Assembly: GCF_002939705.1 (NCBI RefSeq)
Contig: NZ_MDCB01000003.1
Span: 186,001 to 250,000 of the forward strand
Length of the DNA stretch: 64,000 bases
DNA from: Xanthomonas albilineans
Lineage (GTDB): Bacteria; Pseudomonadota; Gammaproteobacteria; Xanthomonadales; Xanthomonadaceae
Direction of reading: 5' to 3'
Under the pieces are notes generated by a model, which had not been told where the DNA came from, ran no database searches, and worked only from the letters and a program-made list of their open reading frames with translations. Of this stretch, positions 27,307 to 38,164 are shown in pieces; positions within the stretch are counted from its first letter, which is position 1, and every line of letters begins with the position of its first letter. A program made the position numbers and the translations under genes.

Positions 27307-28968
27307 ATGTCGCAATACATCTACACCATGAACCGGGTCAGCAAGATCGTGCCGCCCAAGCGTCAGATCATCAAGGACATCTCGCTGTCGTTCTTTCCCG
27401 GTGCCAAAATCGGCCTGCTTGGCCTCAACGGCGCCGGCAAGTCGACCGTACTGAAGATCATGGCCGGCGTGGATACCGATTTCGAGGGCGAGGCACGGCC
27501 ACAACCCGGCACCAAGGTCGGCTACCTGGCGCAGGAACCGGAGTTGGATCCCAACAAGACCGTCCGCGAATCGGTCGAGGAAGGCGTGGGCGAGGTGCTG
27601 CAAGCACAGGCCGCACTGGAGGCGGTCTACGCCGCCTATGCCGAAGAAGGCGCCGATTTCGACGCACTGGCCAAGGAGCAGGAGCGTCTGGAGGCGATCC
27701 TGGCCGCGGGCGATGCGCACACGCTGGAGAATCAGCTCGACATCGCCGCCGACGCGCTGCGCCTGCCGCCATGGGAGGCCAAGATCGCCAACCTTTCCGG
27801 TGGCGAGAAGCGCCGCGTGGCGTTGTGCCGGCTGCTGCTGCAAAAACCGGACATGCTGCTGCTCGACGAACCCACCAACCACCTCGACGCCGAATCCGTG
27901 GAGTGGCTGGAGCAGTTCCTGGCGCGCTATGCCGGCACCGTGGTGGCGGTCACCCACGACCGCTACTTTCTCGACAACGCCGCCGAGTGGATTCTGGAAC
28001 TGGACCGCGGCCGCGGCATTCCGTGGAAGGGAAACTACACCGAGTGGCTGATGCAAAAGGACGAGCGCCTCAAGCAGGAAGACAACCAGGAAAAGGCACG
28101 GCAGAAGGCGATCCAGAAGGAACTGGAATGGTCGCGACAGAACGCCAAGGGCGGCCGCACCAAAGGCAAGGCGCGCCTGGCCCGCCTGGAAGAACTGCAA
28201 TCGGTCGATTATCAGAAGCGCAACGAGACCAACGAACTGTTCATCCCACCGGGCGAGCGCCTGGGCAACGCGGTGATGGAGTTCAAAAACGTCTCCAAGA
28301 AATTCGGCGACCGCCTGCTGATCGACAACCTGTCAATGATCGTCCCGCCCGGCGCAATCGTCGGCATCATCGGCCCCAACGGTGCCGGCAAGTCCACGCT
28401 GTTCAAGATGATCACCGGCCAGGAAAAACCCGACGCGGGCGAAATCGTGGTCGGCCCGACCGTGCAACTGTCCTACGTCGACCAGAGCCGCGACACGCTG
28501 CAAGGCAACCACAACGTGTTCCAGGAAATTTCCGGTGGCCTGGACATCCTCAACATCAATGGCGTGGAGATCCAGTCGCGCGCTTACATCGGCCGCTTCA
28601 ATTTCAAGGGCCAGGATCAGCAGAAACTGGTCGGCTCGCTGTCCGGCGGCGAGCGCGGCCGCCTGCACATGGCTAAGACCCTGTTGCAGGGCGGCAACGT
28701 GCTGTTACTCGACGAGCCATCCAACGACCTGGACATCGAAACCCTACGCGCACTGGAAGACGCGCTGCTGGAGTTCCCGGGGAACACCTTCGTGATTTCG
28801 CACGACCGTTGGTTCCTGGATCGCATCGCCACGCACATCCTCGCCTTCGAAGGCGATTCGCACGTGGAGTTCTTCCAGGGCAACTACCGCGAATACGAAG
28901 AGGACAAGAAGCGCCGCCTGGGCGACGATGCCGGCCCCAAGCGGCTGCGCTTCAAGGCACTGAAGTAA
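27307..28968 (+). CDS. ettA: EttA-type ABC-F translation factor
   Basis: Energy-dependent translational throttle A, which binds the ribosomal E site and gates entry into elongation. 553 residues, soluble, with two ABC cassettes. The first Walker A GLNGAGKST is at 39-47, followed by signature LSGGEKRR and LLLDEPTNHLD. The arm/linker is about 240-322, rich in Lys and Gln. The second cassette has GPNGAGKST, LSGGERGRLH and LLLDEPSNDLD. ATG at 27307 (MSQYIYTMNRV) matches the family. A TATACT -10 at 27232-27237 may drive it; no -35 was clear. It ends at a shared bidirectional terminator. Confidence 0.95.
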   Translation: MSQYIYTMNRVSKIVPPKRQIIKDISLSFFPGAKIGLLGLNGAGKSTVLKIMAGVDTDFEGEARPQPGTKVGYLAQEPELDPNKTVRESVEEGVGEVLQAQAALEAVYAAYAEEGADFDALAKEQERLEAILAAGDAHTLENQLDIAADALRLPPWEAKIANLSGGEKRRVALCRLLLQKPDMLLLDEPTNHLDAESVEWLEQFLARYAGTVVAVTHDRYFLDNAAEWILELDRGRGIPWKGNYTEWLMQKDERLKQEDNQEKARQKAIQKELEWSRQNAKGGRTKGKARLARLEELQSVDYQKRNETNELFIPPGERLGNAVMEFKNVSKKFGDRLLIDNLSMIVPPGAIVGIIGPNGAGKSTLFKMITGQEKPDAGEIVVGPTVQLSYVDQSRDTLQGNHNVFQEISGGLDILNINGVEIQSRAYIGRFNFKGQDQQKLVGSLSGGERGRLHMAKTLLQGGNVLLLDEPSNDLDIETLRALEDALLEFPGNTFVISHDRWFLDRIATHILAFEGDSHVEFFQGNYREYEEDKKRRLGDDAGPKRLRFKALK

Positions 28969-29079
28969 CCCCTTTCGCCGCACGCGCACGGCTCTCGCAG
29001 ATTCCGCAGCGGGCCGTGCGCGTTACGGGCGGCATACGTGTGCATGCCGATCGCACACCGACACCGCACTCGCCAACAA

Positions 29080-29106
29080 AAAAGCCCCGCGTTTAGCGGG
29101 GCTTTT
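29080..29106. terminator. Bidirectional intrinsic terminator between ettA and rpoD
   Basis: AAAAGCCCCGC (29080-29090), loop GTTTA, GCGGGGCTTTT (29096-29106): an 11-bp perfect stem with A and T runs at both ends. It serves ettA on the plus strand and rpoD on the minus strand. Confidence 0.93.
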
Positions 29107-29131
29107 GCGTAGTACGCCGTAACGCGTGCGA

Positions 29132-30994
<1,863 letters not shown>

Positions 30995-31039
30995 GAGTGC
31001 GCGCGCCACCGGCATAGATGATGAAGGAGTGAACCTAGC

Positions 31040-31069
31040 ATTATAACAGCCTGGACCGCCGGTTGTCGG
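31040..31069 (-). promoter_or_regulatory. rpoD promoter
   Basis: Perfect -10 TATAAT (minus strand, 31045-31040) with -35 CCGACA (31069-31064), 18-bp spacing. Predicted start is near 31033, giving a leader of about 40 nt to the rpoD ATG. The -35 keeps GACA of the consensus. Confidence 0.7.
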
Positions 31070-31146
31070 ACCATATGTCTGAATTGCTACGCCCAGGAGC
31101 CCTGCGGCAACGCATCTCACTTCGAATCAAAGCACGTTACGCTCTT

Positions 31147-31587
31147 TCAAGGCCGCAGCAGGAACGTGACCGGGCCGTCATTGACTAGGCTGATCACCAT
31201 ATGGGCACCGAAGCGACCACTTTCCACCCCTGGTGGGTGCTGCGCCCGGCACAACTCCAGCAAGCGATTGAAACCGTGTTCAGCCTCGACAGGGGACGCG
31301 GCGGTGGTGAAGCTGGGGCGCATCCCCGTGCCCGTATCGGCAGCCAGAGTGAACTGACTGACCAGTAACAGGCCACCGGCGGTCTCGCGCAACGAGCGGT
31401 TCATGCGCCCGCTGGTGTCGGCAAATACCCGGTAGCCGAGCAGGCGTTCGGCCATGCGTCGGAACGTGGCATCGTGGTCTCCCGGCTCCACCGCCACCAG
31501 CGCCAGCAGGCCGGGCCCGATGCGACCGATCACCTCCCCGTCGACACTGACCGAGGCCTGGGTGACGCGCTGGATCAAGGAGAGCAT
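31147..31587 (-). CDS. dtd: Dtd, D-aminoacyl-tRNA deacylase
   Basis: Clears D-amino acids (and glycine) mischarged on tRNA. 146 residues from the ATG at 31587 (MLSLIQRVTQASVSVDG). The active-site SQFTLAADT motif and the second conserved loop NDGPVTFLL, which corresponds to the NxGPVT motif, are present. Length is typical. It lies about 150 nt upstream of rpoD in the same direction and is divergent from the acyltransferase gene. Confidence 0.95.
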   Translation of the reverse strand: MLSLIQRVTQASVSVDGEVIGRIGPGLLALVAVEPGDHDATFRRMAERLLGYRVFADTSGRMNRSLRETAGGLLLVSQFTLAADTGTGMRPSFTTAASPVEAEHGFNRLLELCRAQHPPGVESGRFGAHMVISLVNDGPVTFLLRP

Positions 31588-31760
31588 GTGTAACCGCCGA
31601 ACGCCGAACTGGTAACGCAAAAGCATGCGACTTCGACACCCTCACTGTCACCTCACCCGCACGACTTACACAGGTGAGGGACACCGGCTCACCCCGGCGC
31701 GCGGACCGATCCCCGCGCTAGCCAGCCTGACGCGTCCTGCCGAGCGGATAAACTGCGGCA

Positions 31761-32675
31761 ATGAAACCCGCCACATGCGCTTCCCTGCTGTACCGCTGCG
31801 CCGCCGCCGTGGCACGCCTGCCCTGGCCATGGTTGCGACGCCTGGCCGATGGCCTGGCCTGGCTGTGGCAACGTAAAGACGTGCGCGAAAGCCGGGTGGT
31901 GCGGCGTAACCTGGAACTCGCCTATCCCGAACTGCTCCCCAGCGAACGCATCGCCCTGCATCGCGACGTGCTGCGCTCCACCGCGCGGCAGGCGTTCGAA
32001 ACCCTCGTGTTGTGGACCCGACCACCCGCACAGAACCTAGCACGGCTACGCCAGCGCCACGGCCAGGAACTCTACGACGCCGCGCTGGCCTGCGGCCGTG
32101 GGGTGATCGTAGCCGCACCGCACTTCGGCAATTGGGAATTGCTCAACCAGTGGTTGGCCTCGCGCGGGGACATCGCCATCGTCTACCGCGTGCCGGAGTC
32201 GGCAATCGGCGACGCCTTCCTGCAACGGGTGCGCCGCGGCGAAGGCGTGCGCCAGGTGCGTGCGGAAGGGCCCGCGGTACGCCAGTTGTTCAAGGTGCTC
32301 AAGGACGGCGGCGCGGTCGGCATCCTGCCCGACCAACAACCCAAAGCCGGCGACGGGGTATTCGCGCCCTTCTTCGGGGTGCCGGCGCTGACCATGACCC
32401 TGGTCAACCGTCTGGCCGAACGCACCAACGCGACCGTCCTGTTCGCCTGGTGCGAACGCGTGGGCAACGACCTGGAATTCGCCCTGCACGTGCAACCGGC
32501 GCCGCCAGCGGTCGCCGACGCGGATCCCCTGCGTGCGGCCACTGCGCTCAACGCCGGGGTCGAGCGCGTGGCCCGACGCGACCCGGCACAGTATCAGTGG
32601 ACGTACAAGCGCTACACCCTGCGTCCGGATCCGACCGAACCCAATCCCTATGCCACAGCCCGTCATCCGCACTGA
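31761..32675 (+). CDS. Lipid A late acyltransferase (LpxL/HtrB family)
   Basis: Inner-membrane enzyme that adds a secondary acyl chain to lipid A precursors. 304 residues with a membrane-proximal N-terminus rich in Leu/Trp. The catalytic H-x4-E motif is HFGNWE, His121 and Glu126. Further family blocks are IVYRVPESAIGDAF and GILPDQQPKAGDGVF. It may be LpxL or LpxM; sequence alone does not settle which chain is added. A 7-bp inverted repeat CCTCACC/GGTGAGG (31651-31657 and 31673-31679) lies in the divergent spacer with dtd. Confidence 0.9.
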   Translation: MKPATCASLLYRCAAAVARLPWPWLRRLADGLAWLWQRKDVRESRVVRRNLELAYPELLPSERIALHRDVLRSTARQAFETLVLWTRPPAQNLARLRQRHGQELYDAALACGRGVIVAAPHFGNWELLNQWLASRGDIAIVYRVPESAIGDAFLQRVRRGEGVRQVRAEGPAVRQLFKVLKDGGAVGILPDQQPKAGDGVFAPFFGVPALTMTLVNRLAERTNATVLFAWCERVGNDLEFALHVQPAPPAVADADPLRAATALNAGVERVARRDPAQYQWTYKRYTLRPDPTEPNPYATARHPH

Positions 32676-32702
32676 ACGCGGCCGGCAAACCAGAACGCGG
32701 GA

Positions 32703-33224
32703 TCAATCGTCCTGGGGATCGACGGGACCATCGAGGATGCGCTGATAGAACGCCAGGTCCAGCCAGCGCCCGAACTTGAAACCGGCTTCGCGCACGGTAC
32801 CGGCATGCACAAAGCCCAGTTGTTCGTGCAGCGCGATGCTGCCAGCGTTGCTGGCGTCGATGCCTCCAACCAGCACATGCACTCCGCGGGCCTTCGCGGT
32901 GTCGATCAGCGCCTGCAGCAGGCGCCGCCCAACCCCCTTGCCGCGATGCCCGCAATGTACGTAGACCGAATGCTCGACGCTGTATTTGAACGCGGGCCAG
33001 GCGCGGAAGGGGCCATACGTGGCGAAACCGAGCAACGTGCCGACCTCGTCTTCGAGTCCAAGCACCGGCAATGCGCCGGCATGCTTGGCCGCGAACCAGG
33101 CCGACATGCTCTCCGGCGGTCGCGGACGGTAATCGTAGAGCGCGGTGGAATGCACGATGGCCTCGTTGAAGATCTCCAGGATCGCCATCGCATGGCGCGG
33201 CTCGGTGCAGTGGACAAGGTGCAT
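32703..33224 (-). CDS. GNAT acetyltransferase of the phosphinothricin/methionine-sulfoximine type
   Basis: 173 residues from the ATG at 33224. The fold signature is VYVHCGHRGKGVGRRLLQAL (acetyl-CoA loop RGKGVG), followed by VGGIDASNAGSIALHEQLGF and GFKFGRWLDLAFYQ, which are characteristic of PAT/MddA-like enzymes. The N-terminal AILEIFNEAIVHSTALYDY also fits. Such enzymes acetylate phosphinothricin, methionine sulfoximine or related amino acids; the natural substrate here is unknown. Upstream frames extend through the spacer to ribA and are not credible. Confidence 0.87.
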   Translation of the reverse strand: MHLVHCTEPRHAMAILEIFNEAIVHSTALYDYRPRPPESMSAWFAAKHAGALPVLGLEDEVGTLLGFATYGPFRAWPAFKYSVEHSVYVHCGHRGKGVGRRLLQALIDTAKARGVHVLVGGIDASNAGSIALHEQLGFVHAGTVREAGFKFGRWLDLAFYQRILDGPVDPQDD

Positions 33225-33496
33225 GCGGAACGGCGTTGAGGGGGGATACGGCACAGTAGAAACCAATCGACAACACTTGAAAACCGCGGCTCTCCCCAGT
33301 CGCGTTCCCACATTCGGCGCATCCGGTTGCATCGCCGGCCCCGCGCGAGCAGGCACAGTGCGTTCCACCCCATAAACGCTCGCGACGCACGCAAAGCGCG
33401 CGACAATAGCGCACGCGCCCATCCCCGCCACCGTCGCGCACTTCAAGACCATGCCGGCCTTGAAGCGCCGGCGCCGCCCCCCATCTGGAATCGTGC

Positions 33497-34627
33497 ATGA
33501 ACCGTCCACCTGACATGTCCGCACATGCCTTCGGCGACCCTGGCGCGATCCGCAGCGAACGCGCTGCCTCGGAACTGCGCGCCGGACGCCCCGTGCTGAT
33601 CCAGAACCACAGCGGCCATCTCCGTGCAGCTATGGCCCTGGACAGCAGCACCGCGCAGTCCTACCACCGTTTCGCTCAGGCTGCGGCGCACCGGCACTAC
33701 CTGTTCGTGACGTCCACCCGCGCGCAGGTGTTGGGCCTGGACGCACCTCAGGGTGCACGCATTGCCCTGGCTGGGCAGTCCTACGACGCTCTGGCGACGC
33801 TGGCCTACCTGCGGGATAGTCCGGCGCCCGTGCAGTGGCGACCGGGCGACGCACTCGATGCAGGCGCCGCCGACATCGCGCGGCTGGGGCTGCTACTGCC
33901 AGCCATCGTCGCCGTAGAACTCGACCGTGACGACAGCGCATTCCAAGGCTGCCATACACTGCAATTGGCGGACCTGGAACACGCATGCACCTTGGCAGCC
34001 GCCGACAGTTACGAACTGGTCACCCGTACCCAGGTGCCGCTGCGCGACCTCGGCCCCTGCGAATTCGTCGTGTTTCGTGGTGGGGTGGCGCAACGCGACC
34101 AGGTGGCGATCGTGATCGGCCAACCCGACCTAACCGCGCCGGTGCCAGTGCGGGTGCACTCGTCCTGCTTGACCGGCGACCTGTTCGGTTCGCTCAAGTG
34201 CGATTGCGGCGACCAGTTACGGCACGGTCTGGACATGCTCAAGCAACTCGGCGGCGGCGTGCTGCTGTATCTGGACCAGGAAGGCCGCGGTACCGGCATC
34301 GCCACCAAAATGCGCGCCTACGGCTACCAACACGACGGCCTGGACACCATCGACGCCGACGCACAACTGGGTTTCGGCGCCGACGAGCGCCGCTACGCCG
34401 GTGCGGTGGCGATGCTGCGCGGGTTGGGCATCGCTCGGGTGCGCCTGCTGACCAATAATCCGTCCAAGGCCGAGCGCCTGCGTGCAGCCGGTGTCGAGGT
34501 CACCGAGCGCATCCCGGTCACCGGCACGATCACCGCCGAGAACGAAGGCTATCTGCGCACCAAAGCCGCCCGCGCCGGCCATGCGCTGGACGTGGACACT
34601 TTGCTGCGAGCCGGACGCGAAGGGTAG
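33497..34627 (+). CDS. ribA: RibA, GTP cyclohydrolase II with a degenerate RibB-like N-terminal half
   Basis: 376 residues. The C-terminal half (about 170-370) is an intact GTP cyclohydrolase II: zinc cysteines C224, C235 and C237 in SSCLTGDLFGSLKCDCG, then YLDQEGRGTGIATKMRAY and LTNNPSKAERLRAAG. It catalyses the committed step of riboflavin synthesis. The N-terminal half (about 18-165) resembles a worn RibB domain but lacks the DRENEGD catalytic acid cluster; the equivalent place reads VLIQNHSGHLRAA. It is the mirror image of the ribB/A-like gene at 20809-21966. Its stop TAG overlaps by one base the terminal repeat of the element at 34627-34755. Confidence 0.93.
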   Translation: MNRPPDMSAHAFGDPGAIRSERAASELRAGRPVLIQNHSGHLRAAMALDSSTAQSYHRFAQAAAHRHYLFVTSTRAQVLGLDAPQGARIALAGQSYDALATLAYLRDSPAPVQWRPGDALDAGAADIARLGLLLPAIVAVELDRDDSAFQGCHTLQLADLEHACTLAAADSYELVTRTQVPLRDLGPCEFVVFRGGVAQRDQVAIVIGQPDLTAPVPVRVHSSCLTGDLFGSLKCDCGDQLRHGLDMLKQLGGGVLLYLDQEGRGTGIATKMRAYGYQHDGLDTIDADAQLGFGADERRYAGAVAMLRGLGIARVRLLTNNPSKAERLRAAGVEVTERIPVTGTITAENEGYLRTKAARAGHALDVDTLLRAGREG

Positions 34628-34755
34628 CTAACAAAACGACTACGTCGCCGCCGAACGGGCGCGGGCAGTGCTCGGAAATCCTCATGTACCCGCTCACTGC
34701 GGTTCCTGCGCGCTGTACGCCCCCACCAGACAGCGACTCGCGACGTTTTGTTAGC
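34627..34755. mobile_element. MITE-like element with 12-bp terminal inverted repeats
   Basis: GCTAACAAAACG (34627-34638) and its exact complement CGTTTTGTTAGC (34744-34755) bound a 129-bp noncoding unit. The terminal G is also the last base of the ribA stop codon. No transposase frame is inside. No clear target duplication is visible (flanks TA and CA). It could be a small nonautonomous element or a chromosomal repeat; only one copy is in this window. Confidence 0.5.
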
Positions 34756-34877
34756 CACTCTAACTAAAGGGCGTGATGCACGTTGAATTGCGCGCGAAGC
34801 CAGCTGAGGCGCGTTGAGACAAAGCATGCACAGTCGGCCAATCGGAGCGCAACGCACCTCGAGCACCGCATGTGCCC

Positions 34878-35915
34878 TCAGCGATCCACCGCGCGCCCCC
34901 AATAGCCGATGCGGCGACGGATCTTCAGTTTGCGCCAGAAATTCCACGGCTTGCGCCGGGGGTTGCGTCCGCCTTCGGCGACAAAGTCATCGATCGCACG
35001 CAGCACCCGCTCGCTGGACAGGCCATCGCGATACGGATGCAGGCCGTCGGCAAACGCACGGATCGCCGCCATCAACTCCGGCGGGCGCTGCAACGCACGG
35101 CGGATCGCCGGCTCGAACTGCGCCGGATCGTCGATGTCGATCAGGTGCGGCCCCGGACGTCGATTCTTGAAAGTCACCACGGGCTTGTACGTGAGCAGGA
35201 ATTCGTTGAGCGCGGACGAGGTATCCGAGCACATCATGTCCACCTGCGGGAAAAGTTCCAGAATATTGTCGTTCTCGGCAAAGCGCAGAAACGCACTCTC
35301 CAGCGCGCGATAACGCGCGACTATCGCCGGGTCCATCTTCGGATGAAAGGTCACGATCCAGCGCCACTCGCCGCTGCGCGAAAGCCGCTCCACTTCGTCG
35401 TAAAGCAGACCGGCCGCGCTCCACGACGGCGAGAACGTCGAGTGATACAGGATCACCGGCGGCTGCCGCACCGGGACGAGTTCGGCACCGATTTCACGCA
35501 TGAACGGATCGAGCTTGGGGAAACCGGTTTCCTTGACGGCGAAGTGGCCGAGCTTGCGCGCCAGCGCGCCGAACGCCTGGGTGTCGCGCGGGCCAGTGGT
35601 GCAGTACAGATCGAAAAACCCGCGAACATAAATGTGACGCGGCTTACCGGCGTCGAAACCGTGGAAGGTCTCGACTTTCACTCCCGGGAAGAAATGCGGC
35701 ACCGCATTGCTGGAGGTGATCACCGCATAGGGATTCCACGCCAGCACCTGCTCCACCGTGGCCAGGTGTCGCTCGTCGGCGCTCAAGTCCTCGGCGCCAG
35801 GGCCATCGAAAAACCACGCTGCCTCATCGCCACGCGCGCGGATCGCCGCCTGCAATGGGCGCAGGATCGCCAGTGCGTAGCGTTCAGACCCGTACAGCAA
35901 ATAGTGCTTGCTCAT
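34878..35915 (-). CDS. CDP-glycerol glycerophosphotransferase-like protein
   Basis: 345 residues from the ATG at 35915. Features that recall the Glyphos_transf (PF04464) GT-B-like family are VKVETFHGFDAGKP near the start, ILYHSTFSPSWSAAGLL, a VTFHPKMDP block, and DMMCSDTSSALNEFLLTYK, which holds the conserved SDxSS. Family members transfer glycerophosphate or sugar phosphates from CDP-activated donors to cell-surface polymers. Its place in a lipopolysaccharide cluster suggests modification of core or O-chain. The start overlaps the preceding gene by one base (TGATG). The donor is not known. Confidence 0.75.
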   Translation of the reverse strand: MSKHYLLYGSERYALAILRPLQAAIRARGDEAAWFFDGPGAEDLSADERHLATVEQVLAWNPYAVITSSNAVPHFFPGVKVETFHGFDAGKPRHIYVRGFFDLYCTTGPRDTQAFGALARKLGHFAVKETGFPKLDPFMREIGAELVPVRQPPVILYHSTFSPSWSAAGLLYDEVERLSRSGEWRWIVTFHPKMDPAIVARYRALESAFLRFAENDNILELFPQVDMMCSDTSSALNEFLLTYKPVVTFKNRRPGPHLIDIDDPAQFEPAIRRALQRPPELMAAIRAFADGLHPYRDGLSSERVLRAIDDFVAEGGRNPRRKPWNFWRKLKIRRRIGYWGRAVDR

Positions 35916-36748
35916 CAATGCTCCAGATCGTGCCGTTGCAGTTGCGTCCGCGCCTGTTCCACAGAGGCCGGGTTGTACTGCATCTCGTAGTAGCGCATGC
36001 GCTTGTAAAGTGCATAACTGGCTGCAGTCTGCGCCACGATAAAGCCTCGCCACCCATCCAGGCACGCCAAGCGCAGCAGATAATCTTTAAGGAAAGCGCC
36101 GACGAACACGAACGGGCTCTGCCACATTCTCACCGGCTTACGTTTGTCGCGCCAGCCAAGCGCCTTCAGTTCGGCATAACGCAACACCTTGAGCTGCTTA
36201 TGCACCAAGGTCGGATTGTGCAAGTGATGAAAAGGCGGCGCGAACTCGGCGCTGGCGCCATCGAAGCGCAGCGACTCATGCACGCGTGCCTCGCTCCAGC
36301 GCGCCCGCCCACGGTGATACAGACGTGCCAGGCGTTCGCCGACCATGGGTTTGTACCAGCGCATCGGCACCCCCATGTACCAAGTGCTACGCCGCAGCCA
36401 CACCGCATCCACGCGATTGTCGCGCAACAGCGACGGGAGCCGCGCCAAGCATTCGACACGCAAGGCATCAGATAGAAATTCATCGGCGTCCAGCACCAGG
36501 ATCCAGTCGTATGCGGCCTGCGTGGAGGCGAAATTGCGCTGCGGGCCAAAGCCCAGCCATGCCTGCTCGACCACGCGCGCACCATGCGCACGGGCGATCG
36601 CCACGGTGTCATCGGTACTGCCGCAGTCCACCACCAGCTTATCGCCAGCGAACGGCACGCTGTCCAGGCAGCGCGCGATGTTGGCGGCTTCGTTGTAAGT
36701 CATCACCACCAGGCTGAGCGGCAAGGTGGTCACGGCGGCGTCGGCCAT
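35915..36748 (-). CDS. Family 2 glycosyltransferase, WaaE/KdtX-like
   Basis: 277 residues. GT-A fold motifs are LSLVVMTYNEAANIARCLDSV, VDCGSTDDTVAIA and the metal-binding LVLDADEF (DxD as DAD). The later YMGVPMRWYKPMVGERL and RVHESLRF are features of the WaaE/KdtX group that add a glucose to the inner core. The ATG at 36748 (MADAAV) was preferred to one at 36847 because the latter adds 33 non-family residues and overlaps the ligase gene. It ends in a one-base overlap with the glycerophosphotransferase-like gene. Confidence 0.87.
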   Translation of the reverse strand: MADAAVTTLPLSLVVMTYNEAANIARCLDSVPFAGDKLVVDCGSTDDTVAIARAHGARVVEQAWLGFGPQRNFASTQAAYDWILVLDADEFLSDALRVECLARLPSLLRDNRVDAVWLRRSTWYMGVPMRWYKPMVGERLARLYHRGRARWSEARVHESLRFDGASAEFAPPFHHLHNPTLVHKQLKVLRYAELKALGWRDKRKPVRMWQSPFVFVGAFLKDYLLRLACLDGWRGFIVAQTAASYALYKRMRYYEMQYNPASVEQARTQLQRHDLEH

Positions 36749-36827
36749 GGCGCGCGGTATCCGGAAGAGTGCGATGCGGACGGCCAGCGATACCAGGCGC
36801 CACACCGCGAGCTGCGGGATCGGCAGT

Positions 36828-38117
36828 CTAACGGCTTCGCGCCGCACCTTCAGCGGTCGCGCCCGTCGCCTCGGCGGCCTCGCGCGCCGCCAGGCCGATC
36901 AACACACCGACCAACGCGACGTAAAACCCGGTCGTCACCTGGTGCGCAAACATCGACTGGGTCATGCCGCACAACACATAGGCCGCAACCACCATGATCC
37001 CCGCCGCCGCAGGGCCATGGAACTCGCGCTGCTGACGCCGTCGGTACAGACGCACCAGCACCCACATCGGCACGCCATAGACCATCAGGATCAACAATGT
37101 GCCGGGGATACCCTGGGTGGCACTCCACTCGGCCAGATCGTTGTGCGCGTGCCCAAGATGGCAGCGCTCCACCCAGGTGCGCCGCCGGCAATCCGGCAGG
37201 CGCAGCATGGCGGTGTCGAAACGACCGACACCGACGCCGAGCAGCGGATGGTCAACGAAGGTCGCCGCCGCCACTTGGATGCGCTCGATGCGCGCGCCGG
37301 CCGAAGAATCGCTATCGCCACGTTCGTAGCGCAGCACATCGTGATGCAGTTCGCTCAGACGGGTCTGGCGGCTCAGCGTGGGGATACTCAAGACCAGAAT
37401 CGCCGCCAGCGCGGCGAGCACGCCCAGGATCAACAGCCGGGTCGCGCCACTGCGCCAACGCACGCCGCACAGCGCGGTGACCAGCAGTAGCAGCAGCACG
37501 CCCAGCCATACGCCACGGCTACCGCTGAGCAAAATGGTCGCGCCACCGGCCACGACCGCGCCGATCGTCCACAACCAATGGCCACGCGGGCGGCAGAACA
37601 CCGCCAGCACCATCAGCACCAGCACCACATCGGCCAGCACGATGGCGTTGGTCCATCCCTCCGCGCGCGGCTGGCCCTGCAACACCTGTACGCTGGCCAG
37701 CACCAGTGCGCCGAAGATGCCGAGCAGCGCCCCACACCACAACAACCGTTGCGGCGGGCGCAACGCGTACACCCACAACGCCGTCCACGGCAACACCAGA
37801 AAACGGGTGCGATTATCGATCTCCTTCAGCGGTTGCCCGAAATGCAACAACGAACACAGCGACAACCCGATCACCAACAACGCCAGGATCCACAGCCAGC
37901 GCAGTGAGGGCTGCAACGGCCGCACCGCCTGACCCAGGCGCGGCAGCGCCAACAGGCTGGTGGTCAGCAGCAATAGACCGAACGGCAGCAGTCCGCCGCG
38001 CAGGCTCACCACCAGCGCCGGCAGGCATAACAACGCCAGCGCCGCTCCCCGCTCAGCAATGGCCTGGCGAGAAAATGCGAAGAAAGCATGTCGAGGCACG
38101 CTGGATCGAGGCATCAA
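36828..38117 (-). CDS. O-antigen ligase/polymerase family membrane protein (WaaL-like)
   Basis: 429 residues with about 11-12 hydrophobic segments and one large periplasmic loop (about 250-330). That loop holds the Wzy_C signature region: HPLLGVGVGRFDTAML followed by GHAHNDLAEW, whose His is the family hallmark. WaaL joins O-antigen to lipid A-core in the periplasm; Wzy-type polymerases share the fold. Position among core glycosyltransferases favours ligase. About 80 nt separate it from the downstream GT2 gene. Confidence 0.82.
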   Translation of the reverse strand: MMPRSSVPRHAFFAFSRQAIAERGAALALLCLPALVVSLRGGLLPFGLLLLTTSLLALPRLGQAVRPLQPSLRWLWILALLVIGLSLCSLLHFGQPLKEIDNRTRFLVLPWTALWVYALRPPQRLLWCGALLGIFGALVLASVQVLQGQPRAEGWTNAIVLADVVLVLMVLAVFCRPRGHWLWTIGAVVAGGATILLSGSRGVWLGVLLLLLVTALCGVRWRSGATRLLILGVLAALAAILVLSIPTLSRQTRLSELHHDVLRYERGDSDSSAGARIERIQVAAATFVDHPLLGVGVGRFDTAMLRLPDCRRRTWVERCHLGHAHNDLAEWSATQGIPGTLLILMVYGVPMWVLVRLYRRRQQREFHGPAAAGIMVVAAYVLCGMTQSMFAHQVTTGFYVALVGVLIGLAAREAAEATGATAEGAARSR

Positions 38118-38164
38118 AATGACAGCGAGAAGGAGAAGGAGCGGCGATGATCCAAGTTGGAGAC

